In this document: piece after piece, positions 10,243-23,826 of the stretch
Layout: each line of letters starts with the position of its first letter
Position numbering within the stretch: the first letter of the stretch is position 1
NCBI GenBank assembly: GCA_011799875.1
Contig: CM022303.1
Coordinates: forward strand, 66,110,171-66,174,170
Length of the DNA: 64,000 nt
DNA from: Thinopyrum elongatum
Lineage: Eukaryota; Streptophyta; Magnoliopsida; Poales; Poaceae
Reading direction: 5' to 3'
Notes under the pieces: model-generated
Seen by the model: the letters and a program-made list of their open reading frames with translations, nothing else
Databases searched by the model: none
Told to the model about the DNA's origin: nothing
Position numbers and translations under genes: made by a program

Positions 10243-13200
10243 CTACTGAAAATCCATTTGAATTTCTGTATGGTATTCTCCCTTTTCATGTATGACGTGG
10301 TCAACAAAGAATCTCGCCAATTCTTCTTGAATTGCTCGTATGCGATCAGTTGGTAAGAGTTCTTCCCGCATCTCCCACATCTAATTTAAAGAAGGGGGTC
10401 AATACATATAAATGAATGAAACTCAACACAATTGATGGTAATAAAATAAAATTGTGAATATTGTTTACGTACTTCAAATTGTTTGTCAGAGTAGCCCCGC
10501 TCAGAGGTCGAGTGGCGCATGAACTTGCAAGCGTAGTATCCACATAAATTATTCCCTCCTGCCTACCACAAGCACTTTACAAGAATAGATTTCAATCAAA
10601 CTGATAATCAAGCATGATAATGGTATTGATGAAACTAGAATCAATGAGAGATGCGCAGAACTAGCTAGTACTACTTACTTTGGGGTGTGTAAATCAGACC
10701 CGGAACCATTCCGGTGAACTTTTTCCAAACCCTGCCCGGCAAAGAAAATGATTACTTGATATCAGGAAATGAACGAAAGTTGCCGATATGGTGCGATAAT
10801 GATTGAACTTACTTCTGGAGCATTTCACTCATGTCCGCATAATCCTTAGGATCTTTACGTCTCGAGTCTAAGACAGTTAATACTCCCCCGTCAAGCTTAA
10901 TGGATAGCTGAATAAAGTGGAACATGCGCACGCATAACTCATCAATTACAGTACTTAACCTTGAGTAAGCGAAACCGAATATGCACAAGACAGTAACGCT
11001 CACTTGAAGTTGTAAGGAAAAAGTATTTCCCTTTTGTTTTGATGTCGAAGGAACGCTTTTAGCAAGTTTTCCTCAGTATCTTCAACTCTGTTTTGTACCG
11101 TCCATTCATTTACGGTATTTGGGCTAATGAACCCAATGTCATAGATTTGTCCACTTTTGTATTCGACAATTTTCAATCTGCATAATATAGTGAGGATAAT
11201 TATATATACATGCAATGAACGAGCTGAGCTAGAGACTTAATTACAGAAATAATACTTACATACAGTAGCAACTCATGAGTTGTTTGTCGAGGGCGTCTTG
11301 ATTGAATAACTGAAATAATTCCACAAATTCAACAGGCATCACCTCAACTCCAATGAAGTCGTGCTCATCTTTAATTCCCCGCAATATACTGTCGGTCCCA
11401 TCCTTGCTGCAGGTTTCCAAGTACCAGTCATGCAATCTTCGCATCATCGTTGGCAGATGCGGGAGCTGATCAGGTTTGACGAGAGGCTTCCCATGCTCAT
11501 ATCTAAAGGGTGCTACTACCTCAGCCATTTCAAACTATACATCATCGCCCATGTAATCACCAAGAGTGGTACCGGGCGCTAGCCCCGGATGATTAGCGAT
11601 ATCGCTAGACACCTTGAGCGGGGGGCACGATTGCTTCTCCTGTTCGCCGAGCTGGGGAATTGTTTTCCCACTTCGTCTTGCAGCACTGGTAGTACTTCCC
11701 GACCGCCGCGCTTCATCATATGTCTTTGCAATACAGCGGTCATAGTTGGCTCGCGGCGGAGGTGGTGGCGGTCGCTTAAGGGCATCCAGAGTGCGCTTCA
11801 TTTTCATCGGATCTATTATTTCCTTCGGAGGTGGACGTTTCCGTTCAAAATTGGCCCGCACTTTGGCATCCACGATGTCCTTGTTTTCCTCGTTAGTCCT
11901 CTCATATGGTAACTTTGGAGGAGCCCTGAGGCTTGGACCAGCTCTGAATTTCTTGCCTGTTGTGCTGCTAGCCGCCGGAGTGACGGCGCCTCTCTTCCGC
12001 TGTTGCTGTGGCGGCGGAGTCCGCTTACGCGCCGGAGCCTGCTAACGCACCGAAGATGGCTGCGGCGGCGGAGACGGCTGACGCGCCGGAGACAGCTGAG
12101 CCGGAGGAGGATTCTGCTGAGGGGCCTCCTCCGTTAGAGTTCGCTGAGGCGGCGGAGACGGCTGACGTGCCGGAGACGACTCAGGCAGCGGAGATAGCAG
12201 AGCTGGACTGTGAGGAGGAGTCCACTGAGGATCCGGCTGAGTCTGTTGAGGCGGCGTCTAGTTTGGAAGCTTGATGTGCTCCTTTCTCCATAGACATGTA
12301 CTCCTTAAGGCATTTTCCAGAAGCATCTCCCCTTCACCTGTAGGGTACTCAAACTCCAGCCCCTCAAATCCCTCCATTATTTCATCCACCCCGACAATAG
12401 CAAAGCCATGTGGAATCGGAAGGCAATGGAAAGTTCCCTCAGCTCGAGGAGGTAAGACAGAGCCGACCGCCACCTTCACTGTCAGGTTATGGCATTTTGC
12501 CATTAGCACACAATGTTCATTCTCCCTGATACTATCCACGGGGTAGCAAGGAGCCGTGATATCAGGCTGAACGAGCTCCGTGGAAGCCACGCTGCTTCTC
12601 CGCTGAGATGGTAGGGTAGCTTCGGGGGCAGCTTCGAATGAAGGATCTTCGTGCCGCTGAGATGGTTGGCCGGTAGCTCGCTGGCTCTCAAGTTCCTCTA
12701 GTTTCGCTAATCTTGCATTGATCTTCTGCATTTCGCTTGCTTCCTCTTTCTTCTTTCTCTCTCGGCTTCTATAACCACCGCTGTCGGGAAACCCATGCAC
12801 CCACGGAACGGAGCCTGATGTGCCTCGTGTTCGTCCAGGGTGTTCAGGATTCCCGAGGGCCTCTGTCAGCTCGTCCTTCTCTCTGTCGGGATGGAACCTC
12901 CCTTCCTGCGCTGCCTGGATTGCTTTATCAAGCTTCTTGACGGGTATTGCAAGTTGAGCGTTCGTCCAAACACACTTCCCTGATTCTGGGTCCAAAGTTC
13001 CCCCAACCCCGAAGAACCAAGTCCTTGCCCGATCTGGCCAGTGCAATGTCGCTGGTTGGACCCCTTTAGCAAGCAGGTCTTCCTCAGCTTTGTCCCACGT
13101 AGGCCGGGCTTTGCTGTAGCCACCTGACCCCGTAACATGGTGATACTGCTTCTTTGCAGCATTTTGCTTGTTTGTCAGTGACCTTTGCTTAGCCTTCTCC

Positions 13201-14014
13201 GATTTCTTGTAGGCCACAAATGCGGGCCAGTGATCTATTATCTTCTCATATTGACCGGTGAATTCTGGAGTCTCGTCTTTGTCGACAAACTTTTTCTTCA
13301 AATCTTTCTTCCAGTTCTTGAATAGTTCTGCCATCTTCTTAAGAGCAAACGTCTTGACCTTTCGCTGTATAACTGGGTTATTCGGATCCTCCTCTGGCGG
13401 TAGGCTGAAATTTGTCATCAGCGAGTTCCAAAGATCATCTTTCAGTCTATCTTGGACATAAGAAACTTCAGGGTCCTTCTTCTTATTCCATTCTTGGATG
13501 CTGATCGGGACGCTGTCCCTAACAACTGCTCCGCACTGATGTACAAATGTATCCTTGGTCCGCTTGGGAGCAATCGGTTGGCCATCTCGACCGACTTCTT
13601 CGATCGTGAACCTTTCATCCTGGCGCAACCTTTTCTTCGGGCCTCGTCTCCTTACGGAAGTTTGGCTCGATCTGGAGGGCTAAAAGAAGAAAGAAGCATT
13701 ATTATATGTACATACAAAACAATTAATGCATCAAGTTAGCAGAGGCTTAATTAATATATATATATATATACCTCGTCGGACTTTGCAACAGTTAAGGCTC
13801 CCTCCTCCGTTCGGTCATCGGAGCCGTCATGATCTCCTTCCTCCTCCATTCGGTGACTGGAGCCATCATGATCTCCTTCCTCCTCCATTGGATCACCGGA
13901 GCCGTCGTTCTCTCTTTCCTGACCATCGTTGTCATTGAGAAACAACAAGGTGATATCACCTCCGTCGCGGATTATATCCCCCAACAACTCTTCTTTTTCT
14001 AAGTCTCTATCCAT
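10243..14014 (-). pseudogene. CACTA second gene: DNA-binding-type protein with C-terminal Ulp1-like protease domain
   Basis: Seven exons can be read: 14014-13772, 13679-11260, 11177-11004, about 10907-10813 (start uncertain), 10731-10679, 10558-10473 and 10380-10243. All introns except the uncertain one have GT-AG ends. The product is about 1,070 codons: an acidic N-terminus; a basic region with a WxxxxxFxxW-type section found in plant En/Spm-associated proteins; a Pro-rich linker; and a C-terminal part matching the Ulp1/C48 peptidase-like domain of grass CACTA proteins. That part includes LDSR and NNLCGYY, whose Cys is in the position of the nucleophile. Ulp1 enzymes remove SUMO; activity here is unknown. 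Nonsense codons at 12258-12260, 12042-12044 and 11535-11537 (all TAG) break it. Element A lies about 245 bp upstream of its start. Confidence 0.8.
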
Positions 14015-14259
14015 AGTTTCTGCAAATATTACAACATGGCAATATACAAACATGAGAGATGGTTTAGTGGCAAACATGGACTTAATCACAACAAGGAATC
14101 ATGTGCATATGAGCAATGGATTAGTGGCAAACATCATGCAAAGTTCACAAGTTTTATAACATTCAGTTTCAGACGATCGTCGAGGACTCCTCTCGATCCC
14201 CCCCTCATGTCTGAGTTATCGGGGATATGTTGAATTCCCGAGAGAGTTAGGGGTATTCT

Positions 14260-16392
14260 TGTAGGAGATATGCCCTAGAGGCAATAATAAATGTTATTAT
14301 TTATCTCCATGCTCATAATTAGGTTTATGTTCCATGCTATAACTGCTATGGTTCTCGAGTCTACAATAACCACGAGGCTTGGAGGAAGACTCATATGCAC
14401 GTGTGGAATAATAAACGGAAAAATGTATTCCTAAGTCTAGCCTCTAAGACTAGCTCAAGTGTTGCATGATGGTCCTGTTTTCCTGATCATGGGCATGTCT
14501 ATGCCAGCAAATTTGAGGGCACAATGTTAGAAGAACATTTGTGTTGAATCGACCCGAATTGATGTTATGCTATGAGATACATTCGTCATGAGTTAATGGT
14601 TAATAACACAGAGATAGTTAACGTTTGCATGATTCCTTAGACCATGAGAGTGTCGAGTTTCTTCATGCTTGCTTCATGAACTTTGGGGTTTGTTAAACGT
14701 CATCCGTAAATGGGTGGCTATTACGGCGGCTTACGGGTTCATGGAAAAGTATGTCAAGTAACTTGATAGCTCAAGATTGGGATTTGCTCCTCCGACGATG
14801 GAGAGATATCTCTGGGCCCTCTCGGTGTTACGGTATCCATCATCGTCTGGCCAGACACTTTGTGATTTGATCACGGGAATGCTGGAACACGGTAACGAGA
14901 AAAGAGAACAATACCGGTAACGAGGTAACTGGCTTAATGGACAAGTTGTTGATCCACGGGAATGCCAACATGTCTCACCTCGGGTATTTGTAACATATCG
15001 CGAAGCAACAGGAATAGCACACGGCAACTGGAGGTTCACTCGAATATTCATTCGTGTGGGTATAGGGGTCAATATGGGTGTCCACGGCTCCGATGTTGAT
15101 CATTGATCGGAAAGTGTTCCGGTCATGTCTATACTTCACCGAACCTATAGGGTCACACGCTTAAGGGTCATCTATCTGCTGAATACTAGACAGGGAGTCT
15201 GAGAGAAAGTCACCGAAAATGTTTCGGAGACAACGGAAGAGTTCCGGAGAGAGAGAACACCGAAAGAGTTTCGGTAAAACCGAAAAGGTGTTTCGGAATA
15301 TATTATTAGGTCAAATAGGGTTTCGGCATCGCATGGAAATTTTCAGAGGATGTCAGAATTGGTCTGGGAACTTCTGGGAATTTTCAGAGAGGAAAAACCG
15401 GAAATGTTCCGAAACTGCCGTAACCGCTGTTGATGCTTTCCGCTGATAAAAACCACCGCACCGAAAATGTTTCGGATCATGCCCAGAATAATTTTAGAGG
15501 GTGCCAGAAATGTTCTGGGACCTTCTGGAATTTTTCAGAAAAATGTTTCGCGGAAAACATCTTGTCCCAGCGCAAGGGGACAAGATCCCACGAATCGGGG
15601 GTTGCATGTTTGGTTGCTTTTTGTCTAGGGAGCATGCATGTTTCATGGAGACATGTTGGTGGCTTGTTGGGGGGGGCCCCCATGGGGGGGACAAGATGTG
15701 GGCCGGCCCAAGGGCTGCCATGGTGGTGTCCCCTTGGTGCCCCCCTTGTGTTACCATTATGCCCTTTCATGTGTGACATGAAGCTTGGGTATTTTGGTAT
15801 TTCAACATCCCACCCCACCCCTTGCCTTGGCCTATAAAAGGAGGAGTTGGGGCTGCCATCTCCTTCATCCCCTTGCTCTCATACTCATGCCATGCAATTA
15901 TCTGGCTTCTCTCTCCCTCCCACGAAAAGAGTTTCGTAGAGCCGAAAGGCTGTCTGGGTTCCGGTGGGAACTAGTTCTGGACGGCGAAGCCCTGCCGGAT
16001 AGATGACACCGTATGTGTGCAACTCTGTAGAGAGGTCGTAGTTTCGATCTTAGTGCCCGTGGGGCTGTTCGTGAGTGCCTCCCGAAGGGCTGTCCAAGTG
16101 ACGGTCCGAGTTCTGTGAGTCCTCCCGAAGGGCTGTCCGCGACACCATCCGGGGGACTATCCGACCGCCTCCCGGAGGGCTGTCCGGGTGGCGGATGAGG
16201 GTATACATCCTTGCGGTTGGGAGGTTGTAAATCCTAGCTGCGGGGATCTGCACCGACGATCGTCATCGACTCTACTTCCGCTGCGCTACGAGTCGGTAAC
16301 GAAAATGATCAAACCTTGTATGCAGTCTCCATAGTGGTCCTGGGCTGGTGCGTAGGGCGGAAAAATTTTGTTTTCTGCTGCGTTCCCCTACA
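14260..16392 (+). repeat. Left LTR of element A
   Basis: This 2,133-bp LTR has TGTAGG...CCTACA ends. It contains many CCGAAA/TTTCGG and GGAA/TTCC short inverted motifs around 15200-15560, and a cluster of CTCCCGAAGGGCTGTCC repeats near 16078-16180. Confidence 0.93.
15833..15840 (+). promoter_or_regulatory. TATA box in the left LTR of element A
   Basis: TATAAAAG follows a C-rich stretch. The same motif is at 23263-23270 in the right LTR. Confidence 0.65.
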
Positions 16393-16393
16393 G

Positions 16394-16411
16394 TGGCATC
16401 ATGAGCCGTGC
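16394..16411 (+). promoter_or_regulatory. Primer-binding site of element A
   Basis: TGGCATCATGAGCC starts two bases after the left LTR. It is a variant of the initiator-Met tRNA primer site (TGGTATCAGAGCC). Element B has TGGCATCAAGAGCC at 34821 and element C has TGGCATCATGAGC at 31673. Confidence 0.7.
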
Positions 16412-18039
16412 TATGCATAGATGCAGGTTGCGATCTAGAATACATGAGATGTATGGGTGTTGCACAATATAATTAGGTAGTAGATGAGTTCTATTACTGA
16501 AAATTATTTGTGCGGGTAGCAGATGAAATCTGTTACCCGATGTTCTTGTTGCTTCCCTGGAATTTGCATATTTCTGATCTTGATAACAGTATGGTGGAGT
16601 TTCAATGTTCTGGCAATCTGCGATCCTGATTGATCAACGAAGTGCTAACAGTTCATTGAATTCCACCGTAGTTAAAAAGAAAGATGAAATTTCGCAAACG
16701 AAAGGGCAATGCAGATATGATCTGCACGGGGGTCATGCGTATGACGAAGTTTAGTATGGGGCTCGAGATTTTATTATCTCGGTTTTCATACACCCTGGAA
16801 AGTTAATCTAGCGACTTGAATTATCATACTTGATGATGGACATTGGTAGCTTCGGTTTGTTTCGAAAGCTTAGAAGCCACGTAAAACAAGTTTTTCCATG
16901 AACCGATTAGAGACGTCTAACTTGGTTTTGCAGGAGGGTTTGCATGTGCATATGATGTGGTATAGCAGTGCTCATAATAATTTGATTATGTATGAGATGA
17001 CTATATGATGTAAATTGATTAACATGACCTGCGTGTCATGATTCGGCATGATGGCTGGAGCCATATGATTGCACTTTAATGACCTGCGTGTCAACCTTAT
17101 GTAATGCACTTATTTCATTAGCTATAGAGATAGCAATATTATCTGGTGCATCGACAAGGTGGTGGCAATCTTCGCGAAGGTGAACACCGATGCGAATGCC
17201 GAAGACGAAGAAATACAAGACTTCTCCGTCGGAAAGGGCTATACCATATCATGCTATTATGAATTGCCTGAGATGTTTATCCCTTATGATGCACCCTTCT
17301 TGATTGCGTGGTAGTCGCTTTTTATTAGGGTGATCTCTCACAAAAATATCAAGTAGTTAGTGTTCACCCAAGTGTAGCACCGTCACGGCACCTTTACTTT
17401 CGGGGTGCGCCAGGATCTACCTGGGTACGAACGATTGTACGGGTGTGAGGCGGGTGAGGTCAGACCTCGCAGCAAGATCACTTGGTTGTCTTGACGTTCA
17501 TGGCAGGATCGTCCTGAGCTCGGAACACACGCATCGAAAGATGAACAAGAGTCACATAGAGATGTGATCGGCAAGTTTGCCTACCGATTGAAGTTGGCGC
17601 CATCAGTGTTCATCTCGAACAATGGCGTTGAATGGAAATGCGGATCTTGAATCACTCCCGATCAATTATGAGAGATATTGATTTGAGTGGGAGCGCACTG
17701 TTGAATTAACTTGTTTAATTCTCAGTGCAATTAATTATGAACACTGTCTAAGTGTGGTTATGCATAATAGTTGTAGAATAATGGCTCGCATTTCCACCTT
17801 CCCTATTAAAATTGAATAGTTGTTTAATATCTGGTTATAACTTTACGGTTGGTAACGTAATGTGAGGATTGCCCTCTAGAGTGCCGAGAAGGACTTTGTC
17901 CTATCGCATACTTTCGGTATTCTCTCGCTTATGCTATGGATCATGTGACTCTCGTCCTTCGATCCAAAAGCTAGAATTCCATTTCAGTCAAGTGCAATAT
18001 GTTTGCTTCCATGAGACCCGAACTTCGAAAGTTTGGATA

Positions 18040-21000
18040 GTTATGTGATATTCATGGAATCTGAAAATCATTTTCAGGGACAAACAAAGGCTAAAAGATA
18101 TGAGATATCCAAAGCAGTGTTTGTTTGCAAACTATTAGTAAAGGAGTTTACTATGCATTAGACTGATAAGAGAGGGATCCAGGAGAACGCCTGTCATATG
18201 ATGAAAGGTGAATAAAACAACAAACTTAAAGAGAAAGGAAGTGTCCGAAGGGTGTTAGTGAAACTTTCACGCCTAGGAAGTCCAGGGCTAAATGCCACTC
18301 TTAAGTTGGGTGCTTCTTCTGAGAGTAGGAGAAATACTAAAAGTTAAACTGTTAGAAGTATAAAGGCAATAAGAAAGAAGACTGGAATATCCAGCTCATG
18401 TATGAATGTCATACAAGTTTTTGATGTATAGAAGGCTGGTCAAAGATATAGTTCTTGGGAATTATGATTAAATTGGTAATCACTGATTCTTGGGTATTGT
18501 GAGTTAATCACAAAGATACCAGCTTGATTGCTTTCTGTTGCAACTCGATGTAAGAACTACTATGACCTGAAAGACTTGCCAGGAATGAGGTTTAGGTATA
18601 CACAGGGAACATAGTAAATGTTACTATACCTTCCATCGGTGTATTACCGTCTGTATTTACTTTCTTAATTCATTTTAGAGCTTTACACTCTAGCCCTATG
18701 CATAAGGTATCTTGCAAGAAGGTTGTTCATAAGAGAACTTTTTATGTTCGATGTTATGAATAACATAAGGGCCATACTTTCATTATGAATGAGATGTATG
18801 TTATGAATATTGATAAAAATACATTACCTCTGGGTTTACTTTCATAATTCATTTTAGAGTTTCATACACTCTAGCCATTGCACAATGTTTGTTGCAAAAG
18901 AGTTGTTCATAAAAACAACAATTGTTGTTCAGTATTATGAATAACATGAAGGGCCATGCTTCCATCCAAAATGGGACGTATGTTATGAATATTGATGGTA
19001 ATATGATACATCCGTAACACTGACGCTAAATGTCGTAAGACTAAGAGAATACCACACAAGTGTGGCACTACTTTTGGTCACATTGGAGAAACCCGCATGG
19101 ATAAATTCCATTATGATGGATTTTTTGAAGTCCTTTGATTTTGAATCATCTGACACTTGCAACTTTCCTCCGAAAAGTGAAGTGACTGAAATACCGTTCA
19201 CAGGCCATAAGGAACGGACAACAAACTTATCGGTGATCATACATTTGATGTGTGTAGTCCGATAAATGTTGTTAGTAGTGGATTTATCTATCTTCAGAAA
19301 TGACTCAAGTAGATATGTGGATATTTACTTGATGAGACGTAAGTCTGGATCTTTTGAATTTATTCGAAAGGTTTTCAAAAATGAAGTAGAAGTTATTGTA
19401 ACAAGAAAATTCTGTTTCTACAATTCAATTGCAGAAAGGAATAATTGAGTTACAAGTTTAGCGAATGTCTGATGAGTTGTGAAAAGAGTTTCATAACTTA
19501 CACCTCCCGGAACACCACTATGAGTGAAACCTCCGTGAAGGTGTAATCGAACCATTTATGACATGGTAAGATCAAAGATGACATAAATAAATTTGCCATT
19601 ATCCCTTTTAAAGAGTGATGCTTTAGAGACTGCGGCTTTTACACTGAAAAGAGCTCCATCGGGTCTGTTGAAATGACACCATGGTATGGTACGCCCAACC
19701 ATGTTATATCTTTTCTTAACATTTGGAATATGGGGCTTGTGTAAAAGGTTACAAACCTATTCCAAATCAGACAAGTGCTACTTTGTAGGTTATCCCAAGT
19801 CATTGGGTATTCCTCCCTCACTATACCGAGGCAAATAGGTTTGCCACAAAGAACGGTATGCTTTTTGAAGAAAATGGTTCTTTCAAAAAGGTGAGTGGGA
19901 GAATAGTGCAACTCGACAAGATAAACAGTATCTTCGTCATCAGATCAAAGGAAAGAGACCTTGGAAGTAATTCCAGGTTTCCTACTGCGACTGATACGGA
20001 AGTCTCTACAATAAAATGTATGGACTTCGGTCGAACTTGCAGCTGAACCACGTAGGCAAGGCTCGTGCAAACCTCTCAGGTGCGCAGACGAGATATTGTT
20101 GTTAGACAACAGTATACCTACGATACACAAGGAAGCGTTGATGGGCCCTGACTCCGGAATTGGCTAAATGCCAATACAATCCGAGATAGTTTCCATATAA
20201 ATGTTTCAAGATTAAAATCTTGATACACCTTTCGGAAGACTTAGAGTCTAACTAATTTTATGGAACTTAAAACTGATACGGATAAAAATGTTTTATCCAT
20301 AAAGCTCGACTTGTTGCAATAACAAGTTCAAGGAGTTGACTACGATGAGGTTGTTTCACCGTAGCGATGCTTAAAGTCAGTTTGGGTTGAACTAGCAATT
20401 AATACATATTTCAGTCATGAGATATGAAACATGGATGACAATAGGATTTCCATATGATGGAAATGAAACCAAGGACTTGCATGTGTTACAGTCCAAGGTA
20501 TTTTGTCATTCCAGAGGATGCTAGTAAGTATGCAAACTTCAGAGTTCCAGCAATGGACAGAAGAGAGCAAAGTGGAGTTGGAATCTTCGTGATTTGATGA
20601 AATGGTCAAAAGGGTTTTTGACTTCATCAATGGGTAACGAAGATGCTTGTGATTCAAGAAAGTAAGTGGGAGCATAATAATATTTCTAAAAACGTTGTGT
20701 GCTTGACACATTGTTAATTGGAAATAAATTTCTTGACATGAATTAGGACTTCATTTGAAAATAGTTTTTCGATGAAGTGCTTGGGCTAAATCGCCTTTAT
20801 ATTAGGCATGATAATCTATGGAGATAGATTTACCTAATGGGGCTGAGCAAAGATACATATTGACAAGATGCTAAAACTTTTTAGCATTTAAAACGCCAAG
20901 GAGTGGTTCTTGCCAAAGTCACATGGAAAGAGTTTTTGCAAGACTCGGTGTCCCTAAAACACTGATGAGCAAAATACATGATGGAGATTCCACACACCTT

Positions 21001-21475
21001 TGTGTTTTGATTAATCATGTATTCCATGGTATGTGAAACAACCAGATATGTCCGATACTCCCAAGGTGTTGCGAGTATAGATACCAAAGTGATCAAAAGT
21101 ACTGATCATAGGACAACAGTGAAAAGTGTCATTGAGTGCAAGAGTAGCTCTAATGACATGTTTTCTCGCAAGCGGAGATCATGAAGAGTTCGTTGTAAAA
21201 GGTTACATCGATACAGTCTTCATCCATGCTCCAAGCGATTTTCGATTTAAATTGAGGGTTTTTGTGTAGTTGGAAATTGTTCCAAACAAGTTACTGTGGC
21301 GAATTCTATAACAGAGGCGAAGTATGTTGCCGCTTTTAAAAGCGACAAAGAAGATGTTGAATCATATAGTTCATTCATGAACTTAGTATGGTTCCAAGAT
21401 GGCTTTTGTCAATGGGACACTACTGCAGGTAGTTGCTCCATAACTCAGTCTGAGGAATCCAGGTTCGACCTGTGA
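18040..21475 (+). pseudogene. Fossil Copia gag-pol in element A
   Basis: Short translated stretches in shifting frames match BARE/Angela-type Gag-Pol in the right order. A Gag block (FQGQTKAKRYEISKAVF) lies near 18075. An integrase-side block (LGHIGET) lies near 19075. A post-integrase block (FFVGYP-like, then FEENGSFKKVSG) lies near 19790-19900. Reverse transcriptase pieces (GVDYDE; GLSKDTY) lie near 20330-20860, and an RNase H block (FVVKGYIDT, TEAKYVAA) near 21190-21330. Stops and frameshifts separate all of them, so no protein can be made. Element B shares the same layout and most of the same lesions. Confidence 0.85.
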
Positions 21476-21687
21476 TTCACATACATACAAAACCAAGTCC
21501 ACACAAAATATGAATTTTGTGAAAGCGTGAAAACGCGAGGATATGCAAAGATACACACAGAGCTGAAATCGTCAGATCCGTTGGACATCAGGCTATACCA
21601 CAAGCGAAGCATATTTACACCGGTATGCCACAGGTGTGAAGTGCATTAGCATTAACTAGATTATTGACTCTAGTGCAAGTGGGAGTC

Positions 21688-23821
21688 TGTAGGAGATATG
21701 CCCTAGAGGCAATAATAAATGTTATTATTTATCTCCATGCTCATAATTAGGTTTATGTTCCATGCTATAACTGCTATGGTTCTCGAGTCTACAATAACCA
21801 CGAGGCTTGGAGGAAGACTCATATGCACGTGTGGAATAATAAACGGAAAAATGTATTCCTAAGTCTAGCCTCTAAAACTAGCTCAAGTGTTGCATGATGG
21901 TCCTGTTTTCCTGATCATGGGCATGTCTATGCCAGCAACTTTGAGGGCACAATGTTAGAAGAACATTTGTGTTGAATCGACCCGAATTGATGTTATGCTA
22001 TGAGATACATTCGTCATGAGTTAATGGTTAATAACACAGAGATAGTTAACGTTTGCATGATTCCTTAGACCATGAGAGTGTCGAGTTTCTTCATGCTTGC
22101 TTCATGAACTTTGGGGTTTGTTAAACATCATCCGTAAATGGGTGGCTATTACGGCGGCTTACGGGTTCATGGAAAAGTATGTCAAGTAACTTGATAGCTC
22201 AAGATTGGGATTTGCTCCTCCGACGATGGAGAGATATCTCTGGGCCCTCTCGGTGTTACGGTATCCATCATCGTCTGGCCAGACACTTTGTGATTTGATC
22301 ACGGGGATGCTGGAACACGGTAACGAGAAAAGAGAACAATACCGGTAATGAGGTAACTGGCTTAATGGACAAGTTGTTGATCCACGGGAATGCCAACATG
22401 TCTCACCTCGGGTATTTGTAACATATCGCGAAGCAACAGGAATAGCACACGGCAACTGGAGGTTCACTCGAATATTCATTCGTGTGGGTATAGGGGTCAA
22501 TATGGGTGTCCACGGCTCCGATGTTGATCATTGATCGGAAAGTGTTCCGGTCATGTCTATACTTCACCGAACCTATAGGGTCACACGCTTAAGGGTCATC
22601 TATCTGCTGAATACTAGACAGGGAGTCTGAGAGAAAGTCACCGAAAATGTTTCGGAGACAACGGAAGAGTTCCGGAGAGAGAGAACACCGAAAGAGTTTC
22701 GATAAAACCGAAAAGGTGTTTCGGAATATATTATTAGGTCAAATAGGGTTTCGGCATCGCATGGAAATTTTCAGAGGATGTCAGAATTGGTCTGGGAACT
22801 TCTGGGAATTTTCAGAGAGAAAAAACCGGAAATGTTCTGAAACTGCCGTAACCGCTGTTGATGCTTTCCGCTGATAAAAACCACCGCACCGAAAATGTTT
22901 CGGATCATGCCCAGAATAATTTTAGAGGGTGCCAGAAATGTTCTGGGACCTTATGGAATTTTTCAGAAAAATGTTTCGCGGAAAACATCTTGTCCCAGCG
23001 CGAGGGGACAAGATCCCACGAATCGGGGGTTGCATGTTTGGTGGCTTTTTGTCTAGGGAGCATGCATGTTTCATGGAGACATGTTGGTGGCTTGTTGGGG
23101 GGGCCCCCCCATGGAGGGAGACAAGGTGTGGGCCGGCCCAAGGGCTGCCATGGTGGTGTCCCCTTGGTGCCCCCCTTGTGTTACCATTATGCCCTTTCAT
23201 GTGTGACATGAAGCTTGGGTATTTTGGTATTTCAACATCCCACCCCACCCCTTGCCTTGGCCTATAAAAGGAGGAGTTGGGGCTGCCATCTCCTTCATCC
23301 CCTTGCTCTCATACTCATGCCATCCAATTATCTGGCTTCTCTCTCCCTCCCACGAAAAGAGTTTCGTAGAGCCGAAGGCTGTCTGGGTTCCGGTGGGAAC
23401 TAGTTCTGGACGGCGAAGCCCTGCCGGATAGATGACACCGTATGTGTGCAACTCTGTAGAGAGGTCGTAGTTTCGATCTTAGTGTCCGTGGTGCTGTTCG
23501 TGAGTGCCTCCCGAAGGGCTGTCCAAGTGACGGTCCGAGTTCTGTGAGTCCTCCCGAAGGGCTGTCCGCGACACCATCCGGGGGACTATCCGACCGCCTC
23601 CCGGAGGGCTGTCCGGGTGGCGGATGAGGGTATACATCCTCGCAGTTGGGAGGTTGTAAATCCTAGCTGCGGGGATCTGCACCGACGATCGTCATCGACT
23701 CTACTTCCGCTGCGCTACGAGTCGGTAACGAAAATGATCAAACCTTGTATGCAGTCTCCATAGTGGTCCTGGGCTGGTGCGTAGGGCGGAAAATTTTTGT
23801 TTTCTGCTGCGTTCCCCTACA
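21688..23821 (+). repeat. Right LTR of element A
   Basis: It matches 14260-16392 with roughly 20-25 differences by eye. Its TATA box is at 23263-23270. Confidence 0.93.
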
Positions 23822-23826
23822 ATTCT

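Larger units (their letters stand above)
14260..23821 (+). mobile_element. Copia-type LTR element 'A', young but with a fossil coding region
   Basis: The LTRs at 14260-16392 and 21688-23821 (about 2.13 kb) begin TGTAGGAGATATGCCC and end CCCCTACA. The 5-bp duplication ATTCT (14255-14259 and 23822-23826) fixes the insertion inside the CACTA element. A primer-site-like TGGCATCATGAGCC follows the left LTR at 16394, and a purine-rich GCAAGTGGGAGTC precedes the right LTR. The LTRs differ at only about 1% of positions by eye, so insertion was recent. The interior is colinear with elements B and C but has no usable reading frame. Confidence 0.93.

Noticed and set aside
11746..12274. Ala/Glu-rich and Gly-rich plus-strand frames
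   Set aside because: They are antisense to the Pro-rich linker of the CACTA second gene; the repeats come from CCN/NGG codons.
14731..15072. 113-codon minus-strand frame repeated in every A/B LTR (also 22159, 33122, 40598, 61765)
   Set aside because: It lies wholly inside LTR sequence, recurs only because the LTR recurs, and varies in frame between copies, so it is not a gene.
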